A stretch of 64,000 bases of DNA from JAXLYE01 sp046351595 (GTDB lineage Bacteria; Myxococcota_A; Polyangia; Palsa-1104; JAEUJZ01). The DNA lies in assembly GCA_046351595.1 (NCBI GenBank), contig JAXLYE010000001.1, positions 1,674,001 to 1,738,000 of the forward strand, read 5' to 3'. Each line of letters starts with the position of its first letter. Position 1 is the stretch's first letter. The translations under genes and the position numbers were made by a program. Positions 19,154 through 29,176 of the stretch are shown here, in pieces. The notes under the pieces are model-generated. The model was not told the DNA's origin and ran no database searches. It saw only the letters and a list, made by a program, of their open reading frames with translations.

Positions 19154-20215
19154 ATGAGCACCCAGCCTCCGACCGGCGAATCTCCCACCCGCCCCGGCCC
19201 CGGCCCAGGCCCTGGCAGCGACGGGAACCAGGCCACGCAGGCGCCCGCGGCCGACGACCCGATCGAGCGCCTCGCGCGCGAGTCCGCCGCCGATGTGCGC
19301 CGCCTGCAGGACGAGATCTGCGCGGCGCTCGAGGCCCTCGAGCAGGCGGCCGGCAGCCCGGTGCGCTTCCGCCGCGATCGCTGGGAGCGAGCCGGCGGCG
19401 GCGGCGGCGTCTCGGCGGTGCTGGCCGACGGCGCGGTCTTCGAGAAGGCCGGCGTCAACGTCTCCGAGGTCTTCGGCCAGCTGCAGCCCGACTTCGCCGC
19501 CACCCTGCCCGGCGACGGCAACACCTTCTACGCGACCGGCATCTCGCTGGTCATCCACCCGCGCAGCCCGTACGTGCCGACCACGCACGCCAACTTCCGC
19601 TTCTTGCGCCGCGGCCGCGCCGCCTGGTTCGGCGGCGGCGCCGACCTGACGCCCTACTACCCGTTCCTCGAGGACGCCGCCCACTTCCACCGCGTGCTCA
19701 AGGACGCGTGCGACCGGCACGACCCCGGCTACTACCCGCGCTTCAAGGCGTGGTGCGACGACTACTTCTTCCTCAAGCACCGCGGCGAGACGCGCGGCAT
19801 CGGCGGCCTGTTCTTCGACTACCTGCCCGGCGGCGAGGGCGCGTCCGCCCGGCCCGCGAGCGCGGACGAGCTCGCGCGCGTGCAGGCGTTCTGGCGCGAC
19901 TGCGGCCGTGCGTTCGTGCCGGCCTACGTGCCCATCGTCGAGCGCCGCCACAAGACGCCGTACGGCGAGCGCCAGCGCCAGTTCCAGCTGTACCGGCGCG
20001 GCCGCTACGTCGAGTTCAACCTGCTGTACGACCGCGGCACCGTGTTCGGCCTCAAGACCGACGGCCGCGTCGAGTCGATCCTGATGTCGCTGCCGCCGCT
20101 GGTACGCTGGGAGTACGGCTACCAGCCGCCGCCCGGCAGCGAAGAGGCGGAGCTCGCCGGCTTCCTCAAGCCGCGCGACTGGCTGGGCGAGGCCGCGCCG
20201 GGCCGCAGCTCCTAG
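19154..20215 (+). CDS. hemF: Oxygen-dependent coproporphyrinogen III oxidase
   Basis: 353 aa from ATG 19154. HemF hallmarks are all present: THANFRFLRRG, FGGGADLTPYYPF, DYFFLKHRGETRGIGG, and RGRYVEFNLLYDRGT near the C-terminus. The enzyme oxidatively decarboxylates two propionates of coproporphyrinogen III to make protoporphyrinogen IX in heme synthesis, and needs O2, which implies an aerobic or microaerobic life. The first 35 residues are a Pro/Gly-rich tail (repeated PGPGPG) absent from typical HemF. An ATG eight bases upstream is out of frame. The symporter gene follows after 77 bp. Confidence 0.96.
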   Translation: MSTQPPTGESPTRPGPGPGPGSDGNQATQAPAADDPIERLARESAADVRRLQDEICAALEALEQAAGSPVRFRRDRWERAGGGGGVSAVLADGAVFEKAGVNVSEVFGQLQPDFAATLPGDGNTFYATGISLVIHPRSPYVPTTHANFRFLRRGRAAWFGGGADLTPYYPFLEDAAHFHRVLKDACDRHDPGYYPRFKAWCDDYFFLKHRGETRGIGGLFFDYLPGGEGASARPASADELARVQAFWRDCGRAFVPAYVPIVERRHKTPYGERQRQFQLYRRGRYVEFNLLYDRGTVFGLKTDGRVESILMSLPPLVRWEYGYQPPPGSEEAELAGFLKPRDWLGEAAPGRSS

Positions 20216-20239
20216 CGAGCCCGCAAGCCCGGACAAGAC

Positions 20240-20290
20240 GTGCCTTTGCGGGCGGCGCGTCTCGCGATAAAAAGCCCGACGTAAAGGCAC
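20240..20290 (+). promoter_or_regulatory. Inverted repeat just ahead of the symporter start
   Basis: GTGCCTTTGCG (20240-20250) and CGTAAAGGCAC (20280-20290) are inverted with one G-T mismatch and end two bases before the ATG at 20293. The RNA hairpin would cover the ribosome-binding region; as DNA it could be an operator. Its left arm is the 12-mer shared with the DUF4266 upstream region. Confidence 0.4.
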
Positions 20291-20292
20291 CC

Positions 20293-21648
20293 ATGTCGTC
20301 CCCCTCGGCGGCCTCGCCGCCCGCTCCCCCGGCGGCCTCGCCGCCCGCTCCCTCCTCGGCCTCGTCGTCCGTCTCGGCGGGCACGCGGCGCCGGCGCAAG
20401 CTCCCCGGCCTCACCTTCTGGATCTTCGTCGCGCTGGTCGCGGGCGTGCTGTGCGGCCACTTCGCGCCGGGCTTCTCGGCCAAGCTGGTGCCGGTCTCCA
20501 AGTCCTTCATCCGGCTGATCAAGCTGCTCGTCGCGCCGATCATCTTCTCGACGCTGGTGGTCGGCCTGGCCGGGGCCGGCGAGCGCCGCATCGGGCGCCT
20601 CTTGCTCAAGTCGCTGACCTGGTTCTGGCTGGCGACCGCGGTGGCGCTGGTCATCGGCCTGGGCGTCGCCAACGTGCTCAAGCCCGGCCTCGGCGCCGTC
20701 GAGAGCAGCCAGGTCTCGTTCGAGCGCCCGGGCCCGCCGATCCCGTTCTACGAGCAGGTGATCCCCGAGAGCATCGTCGCCGCCATGGCCGGCAACAAGA
20801 TCCTGCAGATCGTCTTCTTCGCGGTGCTGTTCGCGATGGCGCTGGCCGCGGTCGACAGCAAGGGCGGCGAGAAGGCGCGGCCGCTCATCGAGGCGCTGCG
20901 CGCCGTCGCCGAGGCGATGTTCAAGGTCACCGAGTACGTCATGTACACGGCGCCAATCGGCGTGTTCGCGGCGATGGCGGCGGCGGTCGGCGCGCAGGGC
21001 CTGGGCGTCATGCAGCAGCTCGGCAAGCTGGTGCTGTCGCTGTACCTGGCGCTGCTGCTCTTCGTGGTGCTGCTGCTGCTGGGCCTGCGGGCGCTGACCG
21101 GCGTGCGCATCGGGCTGATGCTGCGCGAGCTGCGCGAGCCGCTGATCCTGGCCTTCTCGACGACGTCGTCGGAGTCGGCGCTGCCCAAGGCGATGACCCG
21201 GATGGAGCGGCTCGGCGTGCCGCCGCACATCGTCGGCTTCGTGCTGCCCGCCGGCTACAGCTTCAACCTCGACGGCTCGACGCTGTACCTGTCGCTGGCG
21301 GCGATGTTCATCGCGCAGGCGACCGGGCAGGTGCTGACGCCGCTGACGCAGCTCGAGATGATGCTGACGCTCTTGGTCGCGTCAAAGGGCGTGGCCGCGG
21401 TGCCGCGCGCCAGCCTGGTCGTGCTGGCGACGACGTGCGCGCAGTTTGGCCTGAAGGCCGAGTGGATCGCCACCATCCTCGGCGTCGACGCGGTGATGGA
21501 CATGGCGCGCACCACGGTCAACGTGCTGGGCAACTGCGTGGCGTCGGTGGTGGTGGCGCGCTGGGAGCGGGGGCTGCCCGCCGATGCGCCGCTGCTCACC
21601 GGGCAGCTCGCGCCCGAGGCGACGGAGCCCGACCAGCCCGGGGCCTAG
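20293..21648 (+). CDS. Dicarboxylate/amino acid:cation symporter (DAACS family)
   Basis: 451 aa. An N-terminal Ala/Ser/Pro tail (about 35 residues) is built from a duplicated 24-bp unit (20307-20352, AASPPAP-type). Then come the DAACS transmembrane segments with family motifs: FIRLIKLLVAPIIFSTLV, STTSSESALPKAM (re-entrant HP1 loop), SFNLDGSTLYLSLAAMFIAQ and the C-terminal DRARTTVN-like element (DMARTTVNVLGN). The protein imports C4-dicarboxylates or acidic/neutral amino acids with Na+ or H+ at the inner membrane; the exact substrate is not resolved. It probably shares a transcript with hemF, although the 77-bp gap has its own inverted repeat. Confidence 0.92.
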   Translation: MSSPSAASPPAPPAASPPAPSSASSSVSAGTRRRRKLPGLTFWIFVALVAGVLCGHFAPGFSAKLVPVSKSFIRLIKLLVAPIIFSTLVVGLAGAGERRIGRLLLKSLTWFWLATAVALVIGLGVANVLKPGLGAVESSQVSFERPGPPIPFYEQVIPESIVAAMAGNKILQIVFFAVLFAMALAAVDSKGGEKARPLIEALRAVAEAMFKVTEYVMYTAPIGVFAAMAAAVGAQGLGVMQQLGKLVLSLYLALLLFVVLLLLGLRALTGVRIGLMLRELREPLILAFSTTSSESALPKAMTRMERLGVPPHIVGFVLPAGYSFNLDGSTLYLSLAAMFIAQATGQVLTPLTQLEMMLTLLVASKGVAAVPRASLVVLATTCAQFGLKAEWIATILGVDAVMDMARTTVNVLGNCVASVVVARWERGLPADAPLLTGQLAPEATEPDQPGA

Positions 21649-21690
21649 GTAGGTCGTGACCGCGGCCGACGTGCGGCCGGCGGCCGTGGG

Positions 21691-22188
21691 CTAGCCGTTG
21701 CTGTCGCCGCCCTCGGGCTTGATGGTCGAGGTCACCAGGCCGAGCAGCTCCGAGGAGAGGGCGACGATCTGGCGGGTTTCGTACCCGTTCATCTTCAGCT
21801 CACGGAAGATCGACTTCGCCAAAATCTTGATCGCCTTGTCGCGCTCTCCGAGGGTTGCTTGCGTCATCACCTGCTCCTTAGTGGCGCTGGGGCTTGCGTT
21901 GGGGCCTGCGTTGGGAGTCGGGCTCGCGGCCGGGCCCTGGCCCTGGCCCTGAGCGGAGGGTCGGCTCGCGGCGATGGCTCCGCCGACTCCGGTCGAGCCG
22001 ACCTGGGGGGCGGCCGGCGAGGGGCTGCTCGCGGGCTCGGATCGATCTCGGCGCTCGTTATTCATGGCTTCGCGACTCATGGCTTCGCGCTGTGCGGTTT
22101 CGGAAGTGCTTTGCATGGATACGAGCTGACCGGGAGTTGCGTTCGCCCCCCAGCCCTTAGCACGCGACGCGCCAGCTTTATCGTCCAT
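21691..22188 (-). CDS. Small conserved hypothetical protein, start uncertain
   Basis: The frame can encode 165 aa from ATG 22188, or 58 aa from ATG 21867. The inner start has a near-ideal AAGGAG six bases upstream. The 58-aa part (starting MTQATLGERDKAIKILAKSI) is compact and helical, with KMNGYETRQIVALSSELLGL, and has about 90% GC in third codon positions. The extra 107 residues are low complexity (Ala/Pro/Ser/Gln-Gly runs); their first 50 codons have clearly lower third-position GC (about 60%), so they may not be translated. I recall similar short helical proteins in myxobacteria but know no function. It is convergent with the symporter gene. Confidence 0.6.
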   Translation of the reverse strand: MDDKAGASRAKGWGANATPGQLVSMQSTSETAQREAMSREAMNNERRDRSEPASSPSPAAPQVGSTGVGGAIAASRPSAQGQGQGPAASPTPNAGPNASPSATKEQVMTQATLGERDKAIKILAKSIFRELKMNGYETRQIVALSSELLGLVTSTIKPEGGDSNG

Positions 22189-22605
22189 CGCCTGACCCTC
22201 GGTTGCCCCCTCGGACCTTGCTCTCCGTCGGAGACAGTGAAAAGACCCGGTTCGGTGCGGTTCGGCCTCTCGCCATCCGCGTACCTGGCTGCGCCCTGCA
22301 TGCGCAACGGACTGCGCAGCGCCCCGCCGAAACCGCGCAAGTTGTTGCGCACACCCGGACCCACCTCAGCCTCCGCCGGGCGCGGCTCGACTCCGGCGCG
22401 CCGCATCTTCCCAGGCGGCCGGGCGATCGCCGTCGCGATCACGAGCGCAGCGCATCTACTTTTCACACATCGCGCCCCGCTCTGACAAGCCGCCTCAGCG
22501 ACGATGGCCAAGCCGCGGCAGCCGCGAACAAAGTGGCGCGGCCGCTGGACGCTCGGCGCGGCCGAGAAGCGCCGGGCGCGGCCGAGAAGCGCCGGGCGCG
22601 GCCGC
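22189..22605. other. Intergenic with a 20-bp tandem repeat at its right end
   Basis: 417 bp between two minus-strand genes. 22555-22604 holds 2.3 copies of GCCGAGAAGCGCCGGGCGCG (full copies 22561-22580 and 22581-22600), ending against the stop codon of the carboxylase gene at 22606. The rest shows no gene; a promoter for the small protein should lie near 22200-22260 but no good match was seen. Confidence 0.6.
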
Positions 22606-24183
22606 CTAGACCGGGATGATGCCGCGCTTGCGCGCCGGGCGCTCGACGGTGCGGTTCCACGACAGGCGCAGCCCGGTGGCCAGCACCTTGCGGGTGTCGC
22701 GCGGGTCGATGACGTCGTCGATGAGGCCCCAGCCCGCGACCTTGTTGATGTCGATGTGCTGCTGGATCGTCGCCGCGATCTGCTGCTTGACCTCGGGCGG
22801 CGGCTCCATGCCGCCGAACAGCTTCTTGCCGGCGATGCCGACCATGCCCTCGGCGCCCATGACGCTGATCTCGGCGCCCGGCCAGGCCACCAGGAGGTCC
22901 GGCTCGTAGGCGCGGCCGGCCATCACGTAGTAGCCGGCGCCGTAGCCCTTGCGCACGACGACCGTGAGCTTGGGCACCGTCGCCGCGGCCATGATGTGCA
23001 GCATCTTGGCGCCGTGGCGGATGATGCCCTCGTGCTCGACCTTGCTGCCGACCATGAACCCGGGCACGTCCATCAGGAACACGAGGGGTATGTTGAAGGC
23101 GTCGCAGATCTGCATGAAGTGCGAGGCCTTGTCGGCGCTGTTGACGTCGAGGATGCCGCCCAGCTGCTTGGGGTTGTTGGCGACGATGCCGACGGGGTAG
23201 CCGCCGATGCGCGCGAGGCAGGTGATGATGTTCTTGGCCCAGCGCGGCTTGAGATCGAGGAAGCGCCCGTTGTCGACGACGGCGCGGATGATCGAGTACA
23301 TGTCGTAGGCCTGCCGGGTGCTCGGCGGCAATACGTCGAGCAGCGCCTCTTCGCGGCGGTCGATCGGGTCCGCGCACGGCACGATGGGCGGCTTCTCGCC
23401 GCAGTGCTGCGGCATGTAGCCCAGGTACTCCTTCAAGAGCTCGATGCACGCCTCTTCCGTCGGCACCTCGACGTCGCCGACGCCGGAGATCTCGCAGTGG
23501 ATCTTGCTGCCGCCCAGATCCTGCTCGCTGATGTCCTGGCCGGTGACGGCCTTGACCAGCGGCGGCCCGCCGAGCGCCATCGAGCCCACGCCCTTGACCA
23601 TGGGCACGAAGTCCGCCAGGCCCGGGATGTACGCGGTGCCGGCGGCGCCGGGGCCGACCATGGCCGCGCACAGCGGCACGACGCCGGACATCAGGACCTC
23701 TTCGCGGAACAGGTGCCCGGAGCCGGCGAACAGCGACAGGTTGTCGCCGCCCTGCGTCTGCGGATCGATGCGCGCGCCCGCCGAGTCGATGAACCAGACC
23801 ATGGGCATGCGGCAGCGCAGCGCCAGCTCGCGCATGCGCGTCACCTTGGTCTCGCCGACCAGGCCGATCGAGCCGCCCTTGACCGTGAAGTCGTAGGCCG
23901 CGGCCGCGACCATGCGGCCGTTGACCGGGCCGTAGCCGCAGATGACCGCGTCGGCGGGCGGCCGATCGGTCGCTCCCGCCTGGCCCATCTGGGTGCCGTG
24001 GATGCCGACCTCGAAGTACTCGCCGCCGTCGAAGAAGCGGGCGAAGCGCTCGCGCGCGGTGAGCTTGCCGCGCTCGTGCTGCTTCTGCACCTTGTCGGCG
24101 CCGCCCATCTGCTGGATGCGGGCCCGCTCGGCCTCAAGCTCCTGCACCCGCTCGCGCATGGTCTTGCCCTGGGGAATCGACAT
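22606..24183 (-). CDS. Acyl-CoA carboxylase, carboxyltransferase (beta) subunit
   Basis: 525 aa, full length for a biotin-dependent acyl-CoA carboxyltransferase of the PccB/MccB/MmdA type. The N-half has KLTARERFARFFDGGEYFE and GGSIGLVGETK (oxyanion loop); the C-half has DVPGFMVG and RKGYGAGYYVMAGRAYEPD followed by WPGAEISVMGAEG. It moves CO2 from carboxybiotin to an acyl-CoA. At the position that is Asp in propionyl-CoA carboxylases (AYDVM) this protein has Tyr (GYYVM), and the AGRAYEPD stretch resembles methylcrotonyl-CoA carboxylases, so the acyl substrate is open. No biotin carboxylase gene lies beside it. It is divergent from the lipoprotein at 24286. Confidence 0.92.
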   Translation of the reverse strand: MSIPQGKTMRERVQELEAERARIQQMGGADKVQKQHERGKLTARERFARFFDGGEYFEVGIHGTQMGQAGATDRPPADAVICGYGPVNGRMVAAAAYDFTVKGGSIGLVGETKVTRMRELALRCRMPMVWFIDSAGARIDPQTQGGDNLSLFAGSGHLFREEVLMSGVVPLCAAMVGPGAAGTAYIPGLADFVPMVKGVGSMALGGPPLVKAVTGQDISEQDLGGSKIHCEISGVGDVEVPTEEACIELLKEYLGYMPQHCGEKPPIVPCADPIDRREEALLDVLPPSTRQAYDMYSIIRAVVDNGRFLDLKPRWAKNIITCLARIGGYPVGIVANNPKQLGGILDVNSADKASHFMQICDAFNIPLVFLMDVPGFMVGSKVEHEGIIRHGAKMLHIMAAATVPKLTVVVRKGYGAGYYVMAGRAYEPDLLVAWPGAEISVMGAEGMVGIAGKKLFGGMEPPPEVKQQIAATIQQHIDINKVAGWGLIDDVIDPRDTRKVLATGLRLSWNRTVERPARKRGIIPV

Positions 24184-24285
24184 GGCGCGGTTATATCACC
24201 CCAGGCCGCCGCGCTGGCAGGCCGTTGCCGCGGCGAGCCGCGCGCGGGGCTTCCGAGGGGCCGGTCTCCGTGGTACCGGTTGCAT

Positions 24286-24726
24286 ATGGCGACTCTTGCG
24301 GCAGCGCTGCGGCGAAGACGGAGCGGGAGAGCGGGGCGGGCTTCCGGGCTCGGGCTGCGCTCGGCAGCAGCAGCGACGGCGGCGATCTCCCTTTTTGTGC
24401 TGGCCGCGGCGGGCTGCGGCTCCAAGGCCGGCATGCAGTGCCAGCAGCAGAGCGACTGCCGCTCGGGGCTGGTCTGCAGCAAGGCGCCCGGGGCGAGCGT
24501 CCTGGCCTTCGGCATCTGCGAGCCGGCGCGGCGCGGGCTCGGCGAGAGCTGCCAGCGCTCGATCGAGTGCCAGGCCGGGCTGCGCTGCTCCACCGAGCGC
24601 GGCCACGTCCCCGGCGACGGCTGGTTCGGCGTCTGCGAGCCGGCGCCCGACATGGCGACCGCGGACCTGTCGATGCCCGACCTGCTGCCCACGGACGGCG
24701 GCGCCGATCTCAAGCCAGACCTGTGA
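24286..24726 (+). CDS. Small Cys-rich hypothetical lipoprotein
   Basis: 146 aa from ATG 24286. An Arg-rich leader and hydrophobic core end in lipobox AAAGC. The mature part has two similar Cys modules: CQQQSDCRSGLVC...FGICEPA and CQRSIECQAGLRC...FGVCEPA, each with four Cys, then an Asp/Leu/Pro-rich tail (PDLLPTDGGADLKPDL). The two modules are a clear internal duplication. This layout is common in myxobacterial surface lipoproteins; role unknown. The stop is eight bases before the start of a long minisatellite. Confidence 0.8.
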   Translation: MATLAAALRRRRSGRAGRASGLGLRSAAAATAAISLFVLAAAGCGSKAGMQCQQQSDCRSGLVCSKAPGASVLAFGICEPARRGLGESCQRSIECQAGLRCSTERGHVPGDGWFGVCEPAPDMATADLSMPDLLPTDGGADLKPDL

Positions 24727-24734
24727 GCCCGGCG

Positions 24735-25176
24735 CTCAGGCCCCTCGGTCGCGCGCTCAGGCCCCTTGGTCGGCCTCTCAGGCACTCGCTCCGGCCTCTC
24801 AGGCACTTGTTCCGGCCTCTCAGGCACTTGCTCCAGCCGCTCAGGCACTTGCTCCAGCCGCTCAGGCACTTGCTCCGGCCTCTCAGGCACTTGCTCCAGC
24901 CGCTCAGGCACTTGCTCCGGCCTCTCAGGCACTTGCTCCCGGCCTCTCAGGCACTTGTTCCAGTCGCTCAGGCACTTGCTCCAGCCGCTCAGGCACTTGC
25001 TCCGGCCTCTCAGGCACTTGTTCCGGCCGCTCAGGCACTTGTTCCAGCCGCTCAGGCACTTGTTCCAGCCGCTCAGGCACTTGCTCCAGCCGCTCAGGCA
25101 CTTGCTCCGGCCTCTCAGGCACTTGTTCCGGCCTCTCAGGCACTTGCTCCGGCCTCTCAGGCACTCGCTTCGCCCG
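24735..25176. repeat. Minisatellite of twenty-one 21-bp units
   Basis: Units start CTCAGGCACTTGCTCC and end GGCCT or AGCCG in a mixed order. The first two (24735-24776) are diverged (CTCAGGCCCC...); nineteen closer units follow from 24777 to 25176, then a partial copy. One unit (24924-24945) is 22 bp. There are no unique spacers, so it is not CRISPR. All six frames stay open across most of it because 21 is a multiple of three and the unit lacks stops. The rest of the gap to 25275 shows nothing distinctive. Confidence 0.95.
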
Positions 25177-25275
25177 CTCAGGCGCATGGGTGAGGGGGCA
25201 GCGGGCCTCCTGAGGCAGCCCCTCGCGCCCAGAGACGCGTTTGACTGAACATCCGTACCGTTCTAAAAGCGGGGC

Positions 25276-26319
25276 ATGCTGCGCCCCGTCACAAACCCGC
25301 CCAACCCGTGGCGCTCCACCGAGATCGAGTACCTCGACGAGGTGCCGCCGGCGCGCCTCGAGCTGTACGAGGACCACAGCCGCCAGATCCTCTCGCACAA
25401 CGACAGCCCGGACCTCGGCTTCCGCTACAGCCTGAACCCCTACCGCGGCTGCATCCACGGCTGCGCCTACTGCTACGCGCGCCCGACGCACGAGTACCTG
25501 TCGTTCGGCGCCGGTACCGACTTCGAGCGCAAGATCGTCTACAAGCCCGAGGCGCCGGCGCTCCTGCGCGAGGCGTTCGAGCGCGCCTCGTGGCAGGGCG
25601 AGCTGATCGTGCTCAGCGGCGTCACCGACTGCTACCAGCCCGTCGAGGCGAGCCTCGGCCTGACCCGCGGCTGCCTTGCGGTCTGCGCCGAGTACAAGAA
25701 CCCGGTCGCGATCATCACCAAGGCGCCGCTCGTCGAGCGCGACCTCGACCTGCTCACTGAGCTGCACCAGCGGACGCAGCTCTCGATCACGGTGAGCATC
25801 CCGCTGTGGGACCCCGAGCGGGCGCGCGCCGTCGAGCCCTACGTCGCCTCGCCGCAGCGCCGGGTCCGCACCATCGAGAAGCTGGCGCGCGCCGGGCTGC
25901 GCGTCGGCGTCAACGTGGCGCCGCTGATCCCGGGGCTCGCCGAGGAGGATCTGGCCAAGGTGCTGAGCGCGGCGGCGGCCGCGGGCGCGCGCTACGCCGG
26001 CTCGGTGTTCCTGCGGCTGCCCGGCTCGGTGCGCGCGGTGTTCGAGGAGCGGATCCGGGCGTCGCTGCCGCTGCGCGCCGAGCGCATCCTGTCGCGCGTG
26101 CGCGAGGCGCGGGGCGGCAAGCTCTACGATCCCAAGTTCGGCACGCGCCACCGCGGCGAGGGGCCGTACGCCGAGTCGCTGCACGCCCTGTTCCGCTCGG
26201 CCTGCGAGAAGGTCGGCCTGCGCGCCGGCTTCGGGGACGCGGATGAGGGCGGGGGCGAGCCGCCGCGGCCGACGTTCCAGCGCCCGCCGCGCGCCGGCGA
26301 GCAGCTGTCGCTCTTGTGA
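25276..26319 (+). CDS. PA0069-family radical SAM protein (SplB-like)
   Basis: 347 aa. The 4Fe-4S motif CIHGCAYC (Cys59, Cys63, Cys66) is preceded by SLNPYRGC, as in spore-photoproduct-lyase-like radical SAM proteins. Further family stretches are LSGVTDCYQPVE, LTRGCLAVCAEYKNPV and VAPLIPGL, and the end QLSLL is typical of the PA0069 group. It should bind S-adenosylmethionine and generate a 5'-deoxyadenosyl radical; substrate unknown. The stop at 26317-26319 is one base from the stop of the convergent kinase fusion gene, so the two messages must overlap. Confidence 0.9.
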   Translation: MLRPVTNPPNPWRSTEIEYLDEVPPARLELYEDHSRQILSHNDSPDLGFRYSLNPYRGCIHGCAYCYARPTHEYLSFGAGTDFERKIVYKPEAPALLREAFERASWQGELIVLSGVTDCYQPVEASLGLTRGCLAVCAEYKNPVAIITKAPLVERDLDLLTELHQRTQLSITVSIPLWDPERARAVEPYVASPQRRVRTIEKLARAGLRVGVNVAPLIPGLAEEDLAKVLSAAAAAGARYAGSVFLRLPGSVRAVFEERIRASLPLRAERILSRVREARGGKLYDPKFGTRHRGEGPYAESLHALFRSACEKVGLRAGFGDADEGGGEPPRPTFQRPPRAGEQLSLL

Positions 26320-26320
26320 G

Positions 26321-28885
<2,565 letters not shown>

Positions 28886-29176
28886 TTCATGATCGGAGAG
28901 AGGCGAGCCCGAATCAAGCCCCGCCGCGCCCGCCGCCGCCGCACCCCACCACCGCGTCGGGAGCCGCCGCCGCGCGCGTGGCTCTGCGCGGCCGAGCGGC
29001 GTGCGCACGGCTCGCACCCGCGGGCCGGCCGTGATCTCCATCGCACCCGCGCCCAGGCTGTGAGCGCGCGGCCCCGCAGGCAGCACGCGGCCCGCCGGCA
29101 CCGCACCGCTCCGCACCGCCCTGCACCGCGCTGGGCCGCTCCGCTCCGCGCTGGGCCGATCCAATCAAGAGTCCCC

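Noticed and set aside
24735..25176. CRISPR array
   Set aside because: Units are directly adjacent 21-mers with no unique spacers and no cas genes nearby.
24777..25187. Translated heptapeptide repeat protein (EQVPERP or QALAPAS type)
   Set aside because: A 22-bp unit breaks the frame, all six frames are open by composition, and no start with a ribosome site precedes it.
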